Origin: Sphingobium sp.
GTDB taxonomy: Bacteria; Pseudomonadota; Alphaproteobacteria; Sphingomonadales; Sphingomonadaceae
Direction: 5' to 3'
Assembly: GCA_020051025.1 (NCBI GenBank)
Contig: JAGVJS010000053.1
Location: 1 to 20,378 of the forward strand
DNA: 20,378 bases
The notes below the pieces were generated by a model. It was not told the DNA's origin. It worked only from the letters and a program-made list of their open reading frames with translations, and did no database searches. Positions 8,155 to 15,513 of this stretch are shown piece after piece. Positions within the stretch are counted from its first letter, which is position 1, and every line of letters begins with the position of its first letter. Position numbers and translations under genes: made by a program.

Positions 8155-8195
8155 GCGCTAATCCCGCGCAGGCAGGGCCTGCGCGGGATTAGCGC
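8155..8195. repeat. Perfect 19-bp inverted repeat between bamB and der
   Basis: The arms GCGCTAATCCCGCGCAGGC (8155-8173) and its exact complement (8177-8195) flank a 3-base loop AGG. In the bamB-to-der direction it starts 18 bases after the bamB stop and ends about 37 bases before the der start. In that direction it is followed by AT-rich sequence (ATTTAATCGATTTG) but no uninterrupted T run, so it is an atypical intrinsic terminator at best. It could also stabilise the bamB transcript 3' end, mark RNA processing, or be a REP-like repeat. Confidence 0.85.
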
Positions 8196-8213
8196 TTAGC
8201 ATAGTTCTGGCGT

Positions 8214-9563
8214 TTAGCGGAACGCCGTCAATTTTCCATCGTCTGCCAGCACATAAAGCATGTTGTTGGCCACGATGGGAGAAAGGGACATGGGCTTGTC
8301 CATATCGACGGTGGACTGGATGCTGCCGGTCGTTGGATCAACATAGACCATCTCGCCCCGCGTCGACACGACGATCAGCCGGCCACCCGCCAAAATCGGG
8401 CCGGTCCAGCGGATCGCCTTGTCCTTCTTCTTTTCCTTCTGCCAGCGGCGCAACTGGCTGACCCAGCGGATCTTGCCGGTGGCGCGCGCGACGCACAGCA
8501 GCCGCGCGTCGCTGGTCACCGCAAACACCCATTCACCGACGACGGCCGGGGTGGATATGCCGGCAATGTTGATTTCCCACAGGCGTTGGCCGCTGGTCAG
8601 TTCATAGCTGGCCATGCGACCGCCCTGACCGATGGCGAAGACGCGACCGCGATCGATCACCGGATCGGCGTCGATATCGGTCAGCGACGCCACGGCGGTG
8701 GAGATGCTGGTGCGCGAAAGGGCATCACCCCAAAGAGTGCGGCCATTTTCATAGCGATAGGCGCTGATTTCGCCCGAGCTGTAGCCTGCGATAACTGTGC
8801 CTTGCGCCGCGGCCGGTGCGGCCACGCCGAAAATGCCGGTGACCTGCAGCGTGCCGCTGTCGGTCCACTGGGTTTCGCCATCACTCTGGTTGAGGGCGAA
8901 AATCTGGTTGTCCTGGCCCATCACATAGACATGGCCGTTTTCCAGCGTCGGTGCGCCGCGCAGCGGGCCGGACAGATGCTTCTTCCAGACGATCGCACCG
9001 TTGGCGACATTGAGCGAGAAGACATCGCCAAAGCCTGTGCTGGCGAACACCCGGTCGCCCAGCACACTGACACCACCGCCAAACAACACGCGGCCATTGC
9101 CCTTGCCTTCGGACGGCAGATTGGTCTGCCACAGCTTGGAGCCGCTCGCTGCGTCATAGGCGATGACATGAGCGCCGGCGTCGGTGACGAACAGCTTGCC
9201 GCCGGACACCACTGGCGATGCGGCCAGACGCGCCTGCGGCGAACTGCCCTCGATCTTGGCGCTCCACACCTGGCTGGGCGAACCGCCCAGCGACACATGG
9301 CCCATCGCCTTGGACGGGTCACCGCCCGGCTGCGCCCAGGCGTCGTTGACATAGGGCGCGGGCAGGGTGACCGTCACATCGGCCAGCGCAGGCTCTACTT
9401 CGACGCCCTGTTCGTTGCTCAGGATCGAGACGCGGTTGCCGACCACCGGTGTCTTGGGGCCACCCTTCTTGCCGCCGACGACGCCGCAGCCCGCCAGCAA
9501 CGCGACCATGGCGGCCATCGTCACCACCCGGCCCATCTTCATGCTTGCCATCCGCTCGATCAT
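8214..9563 (-). CDS. bamB: Outer membrane assembly lipoprotein BamB (PQQ beta-propeller)
   Basis: BamB is a periplasmic lipoprotein of the BAM complex that helps insert beta-barrel proteins into the outer membrane. The N-terminus carries a lipoprotein signal with lipobox LLAGC (lipidated Cys26 from the first Met). After a Gly/Lys linker come repeated PQQ-like blades, for example GGKLFVTDAGAHVIAYDAAS and later copies of the G-x-V-Y/F-x-x-x-x-x-G pattern. The protein ends LYVLADDGKLTAFR. The 449-residue length suits the longer alphaproteobacterial form. The ATG at 9563 overlaps the TPR gene stop (ATGA), with GAAGG directly upstream, indicating translational coupling; Met8 or Met10 would give a more compact signal peptide. 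E. coli BamB is about 390 residues. The neighbours yfgM and der support the call. Confidence 0.95.
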   Translation of the reverse strand: MIERMASMKMGRVVTMAAMVALLAGCGVVGGKKGGPKTPVVGNRVSILSNEQGVEVEPALADVTVTLPAPYVNDAWAQPGGDPSKAMGHVSLGGSPSQVWSAKIEGSSPQARLAASPVVSGGKLFVTDAGAHVIAYDAASGSKLWQTNLPSEGKGNGRVLFGGGVSVLGDRVFASTGFGDVFSLNVANGAIVWKKHLSGPLRGAPTLENGHVYVMGQDNQIFALNQSDGETQWTDSGTLQVTGIFGVAAPAAAQGTVIAGYSSGEISAYRYENGRTLWGDALSRTSISTAVASLTDIDADPVIDRGRVFAIGQGGRMASYELTSGQRLWEINIAGISTPAVVGEWVFAVTSDARLLCVARATGKIRWVSQLRRWQKEKKKDKAIRWTGPILAGGRLIVVSTRGEMVYVDPTTGSIQSTVDMDKPMSLSPIVANNMLYVLADDGKLTAFR

Positions 9564-10258
9564 CCTTCGGTGGTTTCGGCCGGAATTTCGACCGCGTCGA
9601 TGCCCATGACACCCGCCATCTGTCGGGCGCGTGAACGGATCGATTCGGGTACGTTACTGTCCTTCGCCATGGCCGCAAAGATCGGGCCGGCCAGATCGGT
9701 CTTGCCCATCTTCATATAGGCGATGGCCACCAGTTCGCCGGCGCTGCCGAACCAGGGACCGCCCTCGACCGCCAGCGGTTTCAGGCGGTCGACGACCTGC
9801 TGAGGCTTCAGGCTTTCAAATTCCAGCGCGGTCTGGCGGATCAGCGCCACATCGCGATAGGGCTGGTCCAGCTTCGTGTCGGTGGCAATGGCGGTATAAA
9901 GCGCGATCGCGCCCTTGCTGTCGCCCTTGCGCGATGCAACGCCGGCCTGGGTCAGCATGGCGGAGGCGCGATAGCCCGGCTGGGTGGCCTTGGTCAGCAT
10001 TTCCAGTTGCTTGGCGTCGGGCGTGCCACCGCCAGCCGCAGTGGTCAGCACAGCGTCCATCTGCTCCGACACGGCTTCGGACTGGGTCTTGCTATAATGC
10101 TGCCAGTAAAGCCAGCCGCCGAACGCGGCGAGGCCCAGCACGATAACGGCCAGAGTCAGGCGACCATAACGCTCCCAGAAGGTCAAAAGCCGGTCCTGAC
10201 GGACGGCTTCGTCGACCTCGCGCATGAAGGCTTCGCTGTTTTGCGGCGTGAGGGCCAC
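9560..10258 (-). CDS. YfgM-like membrane-anchored tetratricopeptide protein
   Basis: YfgM-type proteins are single-span inner-membrane proteins with a periplasmic TPR domain; in E. coli YfgM associates with the Sec translocon and the chaperone PpiD. This 232-residue protein begins with the family-typical cytoplasmic stretch DEAVRQDRLLTFWERYGR (16-33) and has one transmembrane helix at about 34-52. Helical-repeat sequence follows, including ASRKGDSKGAIALYTAIA and ELVAIAYMKMGKTDLAGPIF. The start is GTG at 10258 with GGAG six bases upstream. Its stop overlaps the bamB start by four bases. The 74 bp before it, down to panB, contains only an imperfect stem (10295-10302 with 10311-10318). Confidence 0.9.
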   Translation of the reverse strand: MALTPQNSEAFMREVDEAVRQDRLLTFWERYGRLTLAVIVLGLAAFGGWLYWQHYSKTQSEAVSEQMDAVLTTAAGGGTPDAKQLEMLTKATQPGYRASAMLTQAGVASRKGDSKGAIALYTAIATDTKLDQPYRDVALIRQTALEFESLKPQQVVDRLKPLAVEGGPWFGSAGELVAIAYMKMGKTDLAGPIFAAMAKDSNVPESIRSRARQMAGVMGIDAVEIPAETTEG

Positions 10259-10332
10259 GTCATTCTCCGAGAAATAGAACAGAAACTCTGCCGGAAGCGG
10301 CGATCAATAGCGGCGCTTATGCCACAGGCAAA

Positions 10333-11205
10333 TCAATTTTTGGGCCGATAGACCTGATCGTCGGTAGGAAAGCTGCGGTCGCGCACATCGGCGGCATAAC
10401 GTTGCGCCGCATGACTGATTGTTTCAGCGATATTGTCATAGCGTTTCACGAAGCGCGGCACCCGTTCGAACATGCCCAGCATGTCTTCGGTCACCAGCAC
10501 CTGCCCGTCGCATCGCGCCGATGCGCCGATACCGATGACGGGCACATCGACGCTGTCGGTCACGACGTTGGCGATATCTTCCAGCACGCCTTCCACCACC
10601 ATGGAAAAGGCGCCGGCCTGCGCCACGGCGCGGGCGTCGGACAGGATCTTGGCATGCTCCTCCTGGCTCTTGCCGCGCGCGCCATAGCCGCCCAGCGCAT
10701 TCACCGCCTGCGGCGTCAGGCCGATATGGGCCATGACCGGAATGCCGCGCTGGGTCAGGAAGCTGATCGTCTCCGCCATCGCGACGCCGCCTTCCAGCTT
10801 CACGCCGGCCGCGCCGGTTTCGGCCATAATGCGGCTGGCGCTGGCAAAGGCCTGTTGCGGGGAGGCTTCGTAGCTGCCGAAGGGCATGTCGACCAGCACG
10901 ACGCTGTGATAGCTGCCCCGCACCACGGCGGCGCCATGAGCAATCATCATGTCGAGCGTGACGGGCAGGGTCGAGGGCAGGCCGTAAATCACCTGGCCCA
11001 GCGAATCGCCGACCAGCAGCATGTCGCAATGCGGGTCGAGCAACTGGGCCTGTCGCGCGGTATAGGCGGTCAGCATCACCAGCGGTTCCTGTGTCTTCCC
11101 CTCGAACTTGCGCCGCTGGATGGCGGGCACGGTCAGGCGCTTCATGGGCGCAGGGGTCGGGTTAGCGCGGCTGGTCGCGGTGTCGAGCGTGAAGGTCGTG
11201 GACAT
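10333..11205 (-). CDS. panB: 3-methyl-2-oxobutanoate hydroxymethyltransferase (ketopantoate hydroxymethyltransferase)
   Basis: PanB transfers a hydroxymethyl group from 5,10-methylene-tetrahydrofolate to alpha-ketoisovalerate, the first committed step of pantothenate and coenzyme A synthesis. The 290-residue protein shows [13 protein letters not shown] (63-75) with metal-binding Asp67, [11 protein letters not shown] (103-113) with Asp106, VKLEGG (135-140), MAHIGLTPQ (158-166), GGYGARG (172-178), the catalytic-region Glu205 in VVEGV, and [14 protein letters not shown] (225-238). The start at 11205 (MSTTFTLDT) has no clear ribosome-binding site; Met21 (11145, MKRLTVPAI) would give a 270-residue form closer to the E. 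coli length. The frame extends further upstream through an inverted-repeat region, which I regard as non-coding. No panC is adjacent. Confidence 0.95.
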   Translation of the reverse strand: MSTTFTLDTATSRANPTPAPMKRLTVPAIQRRKFEGKTQEPLVMLTAYTARQAQLLDPHCDMLLVGDSLGQVIYGLPSTLPVTLDMMIAHGAAVVRGSYHSVVLVDMPFGSYEASPQQAFASASRIMAETGAAGVKLEGGVAMAETISFLTQRGIPVMAHIGLTPQAVNALGGYGARGKSQEEHAKILSDARAVAQAGAFSMVVEGVLEDIANVVTDSVDVPVIGIGASARCDGQVLVTEDMLGMFERVPRFVKRYDNIAETISHAAQRYAADVRDRSFPTDDQVYRPKN

Positions 11206-11235
11206 GATGCGCGGTCTAGCCCAGCGCGCCTGACC

Positions 11236-11286
11236 GCGCAAATGCCGGACGGGGCGGAACGGCATTTGCGCCGATCCGCCCCGTCC
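11236..11286. promoter_or_regulatory. Interlocked A-B-A'-B' inverted repeats between the TonB receptor and panB
   Basis: Arm A, GCGCAAATGCCG (11236-11247), is perfectly complementary to A' (11260-11271). The loop between them contains arm B, GACGGGGCGGA (11248-11258), which is perfectly complementary to B' (11275-11285). The two stems (12 bp and 11 bp) are interlocked and not nested. In the leftward transcript the B stem forms first, and its 3' strand abuts the 3' strand of the A stem with no linker, so both full stems probably cannot coexist. It lies 9 bases after the receptor stop and 31 bases before the panB start. It could be a terminator for the receptor gene, a switch in the panB leader, or a repeated element; there is no T run on either side. 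Confidence 0.7.
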
Positions 11287-11294
11287 TGTCGTCG

Positions 11295-13748
11295 TCAGAA
11301 GCTGAACTTGATCGTGCCGCCCCAGGTCTGGGGATCGCCGACCTGGCCGGCGATCAGGCCGGTATTGCCCGGCGCGACCTGGAGATTTTCGATATAGTTC
11401 ACGTCGAAGGCGTTGCGGACCCAACCGAAGATATCGAACCCTTCGCCCCGGAAGCCGGCGCGCAGGTTGGTCAGCGCATAGCCCTTCACCTCGGTATAGA
11501 TGGACGGCGAGGCATTGCTGTTCCAGTGCGAGCGATAATTGCCGTCGACGCCCAGATAGACCTGCCCTTCCTTCGCCAGCAGCGTGACCGGAATGTTATA
11601 TTCCGCGCCATAGGAGAAGGCCCATTTCGACACGCCGGGCAGATCCTGACCGGAAATGTCGCACTGGCGCGGGCTGAGCGCACCGGGGACGCCCGGCTGC
11701 GAATAGTCGGCCGGCTGGCCAGAAGGCTGCAACGTGCCGCCGGACAGTTCGGGCGGACAGGGCGCGTTGGTGAACTTCTTATATTTGGCGTCGGTATAGG
11801 CGCCGTTGGCATAGGCAGTGAAACGGTCGCTCACGACCACCTTGAAATCGGCCTCGATCCCCTGCGAGCGCACCTTTTCGGCGTTGGCGAGGTAGCCGCG
11901 CACGGTGCCGAACTGGCCGCCATTCACGGTCGCCTGGAAATTCTTGATCTCCGTGCGGAAGGCGGTGAGGTTGAAGGTGGCCCGGCGATCCCAGAACTGG
12001 GTCTTGAGGCCCAGTTCATAATGATTGACCGATTCCGGCTTCACCGTGCTGGCATCGTAATTGACGGTATTGTCGGCGTTGAGCGGCAGGCCGTTCTGGT
12101 TGATGCCCAGCGTCTTGAAGCTCTTGGCATAGGTCGCATAGGCCAGCACGTCGCGGGCGACCTTGTAATTGACGTTGAAGTCGTAGGTGAAGTTCCAGGC
12201 GCTGTCCGACGGAGCGCTGATCTGCGGCTGGTAGATGCCGCACTGCTGGGTCGTGCCCTTGACGGTGCCGGGTTCCGCAACCGTGGTGCAACTGATGGTC
12301 TGGCCCTGCGCGTTGGTGACGACGCGCTGATAATAGCCGGATTTCTTGTCATAGTTGAGCCGCGCCCCCGGCTGTATGGTCAGGGCGTCCGTGACCTTCC
12401 AGCTAAGCTGGCCGAACAAGGCAGCGCTGTCGGCCTTCAGCCATTGTGTGTTGCTGGCGGTCAGGCCAGCGAGCGTGGCCGGAATGTTGGCGGGGTTCGT
12501 CGGGTCGGTCGAGGGGGCGAGGCTCCATTGCGCGGCAGCGCTGCCCTGCTGCTCGGTGCCCTGCGTATCGATCCGCTGCTTGAAGCCAAACAGGCCGACG
12601 ACGAAATCGACATCCTTGCTTTCGTAATTGTAGCGGAATTCCTGGCTATACTGGTCCTGTTGCGACGGGTTCTGGGATTTGGATACGATCGGCAGACCGG
12701 TGAAGTCGCGGTCATTTTCCGGCTTCCAGTCCCAGAAGCGCCATGCGGTGACCGAGGTGAGGGTGCCTGGGCCGACATCCCATTTGATCTTCGCCGACAC
12801 GCCGCCAATCTTGTTGCCGGCATTCAGGTTGGAATCGAGGTCGGTCAGCCGGTCATAGGGATTGCGGCTGGGCACCACATAGCCCTGCGCAGCGGCGAGG
12901 GCATCATATTGGCGGTTGAGCGGGCGCTGCGTCTTGCCCACGCGCACGAAGGTGGTGCCGCAGCATTCGGGATCCTGTTTGCTGTAATCGCCCGACAGGG
13001 TGATGCTGAAATCGTCATTGGGCTTGAACAGCAACTGGCCGCGAATGCCCAGATTGTCCTGCTCGTTGATCCAGCGCTGGCTGGTCACATTGTAGAGCGT
13101 ACCGCGGCGGGTGGTCGCGGCGACGGCGATGCGCGCGGCGATCGTTTCGGACAGCGGGCCGGACACGGCGGCCTTCGCCTGCTTGTAGTTGAGGTTGCCG
13201 ACGGTCAGTTCGGCGCGCCCTTCGAAATCGAAGGTCGGCTGGTTGGTGGTGATGTTGATGGCGCCGGCTGTCGTGTTCTTGCCATAGAGCGTCCCCTGCG
13301 GGCCGCGCAGCACTTCCACCTGGTTGACGTCGAGGAAGTCGAAGGTCGCAGCGGCAACGCGGCTGTTATAGACGTCATCGACATAGATGCCGACGCCCTG
13401 CTCGAAGCCGTCGCTGGTCAGGCCGAACGGCACGCCCAAGCCACGAATGTTGACCGACGTGTTGCGCGGATTGGTGGTGTAGACCTGAAGCGTGGGTGCA
13501 AGCTGTTGCAGCTTCACGATGTTGAAATTGCCGGTCGCCTCAATGCTGTCGCCCTTCACGACGGAAATGGCCAACGGCACTTCCTGTGCGGTTTCCTGAC
13601 GGCGGTGGGCGGTGACGACGATCACGTCGCCGCGGACGTTGGGCTGCTGGACTTCATCCGCGGCCGGCTGTGCGTCCTGCGCAAAGGCATGGGGCGTGAT
13701 GATGGAAGCGCCAGCGACGCTGGCGAGCAACAGGAAACGCGCAATCAT
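11295..13748 (-). CDS. TonB-dependent outer membrane receptor
   Basis: This outer-membrane transporter takes up a scarce ligand with energy from TonB-ExbBD. The 817-residue protein has a signal peptide (1-23, cleavage near AFA-QDA), a TonB-box-like DVIVVTA (41-47), and a plug with VNIRGLG (99-105), VGIYVDDVY (119-127) and [16 protein letters not shown] (144-159). The long beta-barrel ends in [10 protein letters not shown] with the typical terminal Phe. Four of its Cys residues lie in the first two thirds: adjacent Cys262-Cys263 (DPECCGT) and a pair near SCTT/QQCG, perhaps stabilising extracellular loops. The start has AAGGGG upstream. The ligand is unknown; the YezD-family gene 159 bp upstream on the same strand suggests a sulfur compound, but this is inference. 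Sphingomonads carry many such receptors for aromatic and organosulfur substrates. Confidence 0.95.
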   Translation of the reverse strand: MIARFLLLASVAGASIITPHAFAQDAQPAADEVQQPNVRGDVIVVTAHRRQETAQEVPLAISVVKGDSIEATGNFNIVKLQQLAPTLQVYTTNPRNTSVNIRGLGVPFGLTSDGFEQGVGIYVDDVYNSRVAAATFDFLDVNQVEVLRGPQGTLYGKNTTAGAINITTNQPTFDFEGRAELTVGNLNYKQAKAAVSGPLSETIAARIAVAATTRRGTLYNVTSQRWINEQDNLGIRGQLLFKPNDDFSITLSGDYSKQDPECCGTTFVRVGKTQRPLNRQYDALAAAQGYVVPSRNPYDRLTDLDSNLNAGNKIGGVSAKIKWDVGPGTLTSVTAWRFWDWKPENDRDFTGLPIVSKSQNPSQQDQYSQEFRYNYESKDVDFVVGLFGFKQRIDTQGTEQQGSAAAQWSLAPSTDPTNPANIPATLAGLTASNTQWLKADSAALFGQLSWKVTDALTIQPGARLNYDKKSGYYQRVVTNAQGQTISCTTVAEPGTVKGTTQQCGIYQPQISAPSDSAWNFTYDFNVNYKVARDVLAYATYAKSFKTLGINQNGLPLNADNTVNYDASTVKPESVNHYELGLKTQFWDRRATFNLTAFRTEIKNFQATVNGGQFGTVRGYLANAEKVRSQGIEADFKVVVSDRFTAYANGAYTDAKYKKFTNAPCPPELSGGTLQPSGQPADYSQPGVPGALSPRQCDISGQDLPGVSKWAFSYGAEYNIPVTLLAKEGQVYLGVDGNYRSHWNSNASPSIYTEVKGYALTNLRAGFRGEGFDIFGWVRNAFDVNYIENLQVAPGNTGLIAGQVGDPQTWGGTIKFSF

Positions 13749-13907
13749 GATATTCCCCTTTTATCCGGCTGTCCGGTGGTTCGTGTGATCGCGGCCGTTC
13801 CGGTGGTCCGGTCAAAGCCGATATATTGGAGATGGCATTGTCTGCGGCGCATCTCCCGCCGCTGTGGGCCTGTTCCCCGACCCGATTGTTACGCCCCTTC
13901 CGACCCC
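13749..13907 (-). promoter_or_regulatory. Leader/promoter region of the TonB-dependent receptor
   Basis: This 159-bp gap lies between the YezD-family gene and the receptor. TCCGGTGGT occurs twice as a direct repeat (13772-13780 and 13799-13807, 27 bp apart), possibly an operator. Overlapping inverted repeats are present at 13828-13856 (GGAGATG/CATCTCC) and 13844-13862 (GCGGCG/CGCCGC), which might end the YezD transcript or form leader structure. A TTGACC hexamer about 65 bases upstream of the start could be a -35 element, but I see no good partner. Confidence 0.35.
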
Positions 13908-14096
13908 TCAGTTGGTCAGGCGCGTCTTTTCCGTCACGTCGATCTGGACCACGCGGGCGTCATGGACGGTCAGCGTGATCGACCCGAAACGCAGCGCTTC
14001 CAGCACGCCGCGCACCTTGTCGATGCTGGCGGCAATGTCGGGACGCTGGCCCTCGATACGGGCGGGACGGAGTTCGATGGGTTTATGTTCGCTCAT
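13908..14096 (-). CDS. YezD/DUF2292 family small protein
   Basis: The 62-residue protein matches the DUF2292 pattern: a short helix (SIDKVRGVLEAL), then GSITLTVHDARVVQIDVTEK and a terminal Arg-Leu region. Its molecular function is unknown. Family members are often found next to sulfate or organosulfur assimilation genes; the pseudomonad OscA protein, which I believe belongs here, is linked to growth on organosulfur compounds. The start at 14096 (MSEHKPIEL) is chosen because AGAGG lies five bases upstream; an in-frame ATG at 14150 would run back into the terminator of the preceding gene. It lies just upstream of the TonB-dependent receptor on the same strand, which suggests a shared regulatory theme. 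Confidence 0.83.
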   Translation of the reverse strand: MSEHKPIELRPARIEGQRPDIAASIDKVRGVLEALRFGSITLTVHDARVVQIDVTEKTRLTN

Positions 14097-14140
14097 GGAC
14101 ACCTCTGGTTCCGTCTGATATCTCAACTTCAACGATAGAC

Positions 14141-14187
14141 AAAAAAGCAAATATAAGGGGCGCGCAAGTTTGTCTTGTCGCGCCCCT
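14141..14187 (-). terminator. Rho-independent terminator of the serine hydrolase gene
   Basis: Read leftward, the stem AGGGGCGCG/CGCGCCCCT (outer arms 14156-14164 and 14179-14187) continues as CTTG/CAAG with one bulged base and a 5-base loop. The sequence that follows is T-rich (TATATTTGCTTTTTTG). It begins 12 bases after the hydrolase stop codon and insulates that gene from the YezD-family gene. This is the best intrinsic terminator in the window. Confidence 0.88.
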
Positions 14188-14198
14188 CGGGGGTGAGC

Positions 14199-14870
14199 TC
14201 AGGGATGAAGGGTGGGGCGCCCGGCCTTGCTGCGATCCTGCTGGGCCATGGGCAGGGCCGGGCGCATCTGCCGCATGGCCGACGCCTGTTCCTGTGCATT
14301 GTCGATCAGCCGTTCGAGCAAGGATTGCCCGAACTGCCAGTCCTCCAGACCGGAATCGGCGTTGATATGGCCGGCATGGCCCGCATCGACGAACTGGCTG
14401 CCCCAATTCTTGCCGATGCTGTGGGCGCGTTCGAAGAAGATATAGGGGTCGTCGCGGCTGGCCACCAAGATGGACGGGAATGGCAGCTGTGCTCGCGGCG
14501 TGGGGCCAAAGCCGCCGATCGTCTCGGGCGTTTCCATCCGGTCGCAATCGGGCGGCGCCACCAGCAGCGCGCCTGTCACCGGCCAGCCATAAGCCTGGCT
14601 TTGCAAGGCGCCCCACCAGGCGACCGCCATGCAGCCCAGGCTGTGCGCGGCCAATATCACCGGGCCGTTCGCTTCCCGAATGGCGGCATCCAGCCGCGTG
14701 ACCCAGGCATTGCGGTTGGGGCTGGCCCAACTGCCCAAATCCACCCGTTCGCAATCGCCACGGCTTTCTTCCCATAATGTCTGCCAGTGACCCGGCCCGC
14801 TATTGTTCAGGCCGGGGATGGTCAGCACGACCGGCTGGCGCGTGTCACCCGAAAAACCGAATCGCTCCAT
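14199..14870 (-). CDS. RBBP9/YdeN-type serine hydrolase (alpha/beta fold)
   Basis: This is a small cytoplasmic alpha/beta hydrolase of the RBBP9/YdeN family (PF06821); the physiological substrate is unknown. The 223-residue product shows TIPGLNNSGPGHWQ (17-30), the nucleophile elbow AHSLG with Ser77, an Asp in SRDDPY (138-143), and the His region DAGHAGHINADSGLEDW (162-178), probably His168. The C-terminal ~30 residues are an Arg/Gln/Pro-rich extension beyond the usual fold. The start at 14870 is supported by GAGGA seven bases upstream. It has its own promoter-like sequence upstream and a clear terminator downstream, so it is probably monocistronic. Confidence 0.9.
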   Translation of the reverse strand: MERFGFSGDTRQPVVLTIPGLNNSGPGHWQTLWEESRGDCERVDLGSWASPNRNAWVTRLDAAIREANGPVILAAHSLGCMAVAWWGALQSQAYGWPVTGALLVAPPDCDRMETPETIGGFGPTPRAQLPFPSILVASRDDPYIFFERAHSIGKNWGSQFVDAGHAGHINADSGLEDWQFGQSLLERLIDNAQEQASAMRQMRPALPMAQQDRSKAGRPTLHP

Positions 14871-14909
14871 CGTCTGATCCTCATCCTTTTAGTCGAGCAT
14901 CCGACAGTA

Positions 14910-14938
14910 ATTCTATTTATCTGGTAGACAATGGGCAA
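14910..14938 (-). promoter_or_regulatory. Predicted sigma70-type promoter of the serine hydrolase gene
   Basis: Leftward, TTGCCC (14933-14938) and TAGAAT (14910-14915) are separated by 17 bases. They match the -35 and -10 consensus at 4 of 6 and 5 of 6 positions. The -10 element lies 39 bases before the start codon. Immediately upstream is a tandem repeat of GGTGAAAT with 10-bp period (14941-14948, 14951-14958), in position to be an activator site. Confidence 0.55.
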
Positions 14939-14990
14939 GCGGTGAAATGTGGTGAAATCTGGGCAGCCGGAAAGGTCGTTACGCATACGT

Positions 14991-15027
14991 GAAAACGGCC
15001 GGGGCGGCCATGTGCCGCCCCGGCCGT
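14991..15027 (-). terminator. Strong hairpin terminator after the PRC-barrel gene
   Basis: A perfect 14-bp stem, ACGGCCGGGGCGGC (14995-15008) with its complement (15014-15027), has a 5-base loop. Read leftward it is followed by TTTTC. It begins about 21 bases after the PRC-barrel stop codon. The T run is short, but the stem is very stable. Confidence 0.82.
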
Positions 15028-15048
15028 CCCATGGCCATCGAGGCCTGC

Positions 15049-15426
15049 TTACCAGGGATAGATAAGCCCATAATATTGATACACATTCCGGCCATATCCC
15101 TCGTCATAATCGGGGCGCTGGTCGATGGTATAATGGGGGGCATTGTCGAGCAATTGCTTGTCGAGATCGACGCTATAGCCGCCTTGCGCAACATCATAGG
15201 TCAGCATCGACCAGGGCAGGGGGTAATGGTCATGGCCCATGCCGAGAAAGCCACCGAAGGACAGCACGGCATAGCGAACCTGCCCGCTGCGCTTGTCCAC
15301 CATGAAGTTGGAAATCTTGCCCAGTCGCTCGCCCTGGCGGTTATAGACGGCCGTGCCCTCGACCCGGTCGGACGCGATCAGGTCGCCTTGCTGATTGAGC
15401 GCTATGTCGGTTCGGGAATCGGTCAT
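15049..15426 (-). CDS. PRC-barrel domain protein
   Basis: PRC-barrel domains occur in photosynthetic reaction-centre H subunits and the ribosome factor RimM; many small stand-alone copies in alphaproteobacteria are stress-linked and of unknown function. The 125-residue protein has the domain at about 19-95: GTAVYNRQGERLGKISNFMV, then VRYAVLSFGGFLGMG and the H-Y-P-L-P-W motif (68-72). The C-terminal tail is rich in Tyr and Asp. The ATG at 15426 is chosen because GGAG lies seven bases upstream; an in-frame GTG at 15432 is too close to that site. It is transcribed divergently from osmC and carries a candidate EcfG promoter. Confidence 0.9.
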   Translation of the reverse strand: MTDSRTDIALNQQGDLIASDRVEGTAVYNRQGERLGKISNFMVDKRSGQVRYAVLSFGGFLGMGHDHYPLPWSMLTYDVAQGGYSVDLDKQLLDNAPHYTIDQRPDYDEGYGRNVYQYYGLIYPW

Positions 15427-15462
15427 TGTCACTCTCCTGCACGAATGTCTCTATAGGGATGC

Positions 15463-15487
15463 AACCATGGGGGACCGCCGGGGTTCC
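15463..15487 (-). promoter_or_regulatory. Candidate EcfG (general stress response) promoter of the PRC-barrel gene
   Basis: Leftward, GGAAC (15483-15487) is followed after exactly 16 bases by GGTT (15463-15466). The alphaproteobacterial EcfG consensus is GGAAC, a spacer of 16-17, then CGTT, so this matches at all but one position. It lies about 36 bases upstream of the PRC-barrel start, a suitable distance. PRC-barrel and OsmC-type genes are common members of the general stress regulon. No equivalent site is visible pointing towards osmC. Confidence 0.5.
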
Positions 15488-15513
15488 TCCGCTTCACAAG
15501 AAGGAGCATGCGC

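Noticed and set aside
6652..8199. A 515-codon + strand frame opposite der
   Set aside because: It reads against a fully intact Der GTPase and through the 19-bp hairpin; composition is shadow-like.
10295..10318. A terminator between panB and the YfgM-like gene
   Set aside because: The stem has a mismatch and no T run, so I note it only as weak structure.
11206..11424. N-terminal extension of PanB by about 70 residues
   Set aside because: The extension reads through the interlocked inverted repeats and into the end of the receptor gene, and lacks PanB homology; the protein is already full length from 11205.
11526..14138. An 870-codon open frame on the + strand opposite the TonB receptor
   Set aside because: It is antisense to a receptor with unmistakable plug and barrel motifs, also crosses the YezD-family gene, and has no recognisable domain. 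Long antisense frames are common in high-GC DNA.
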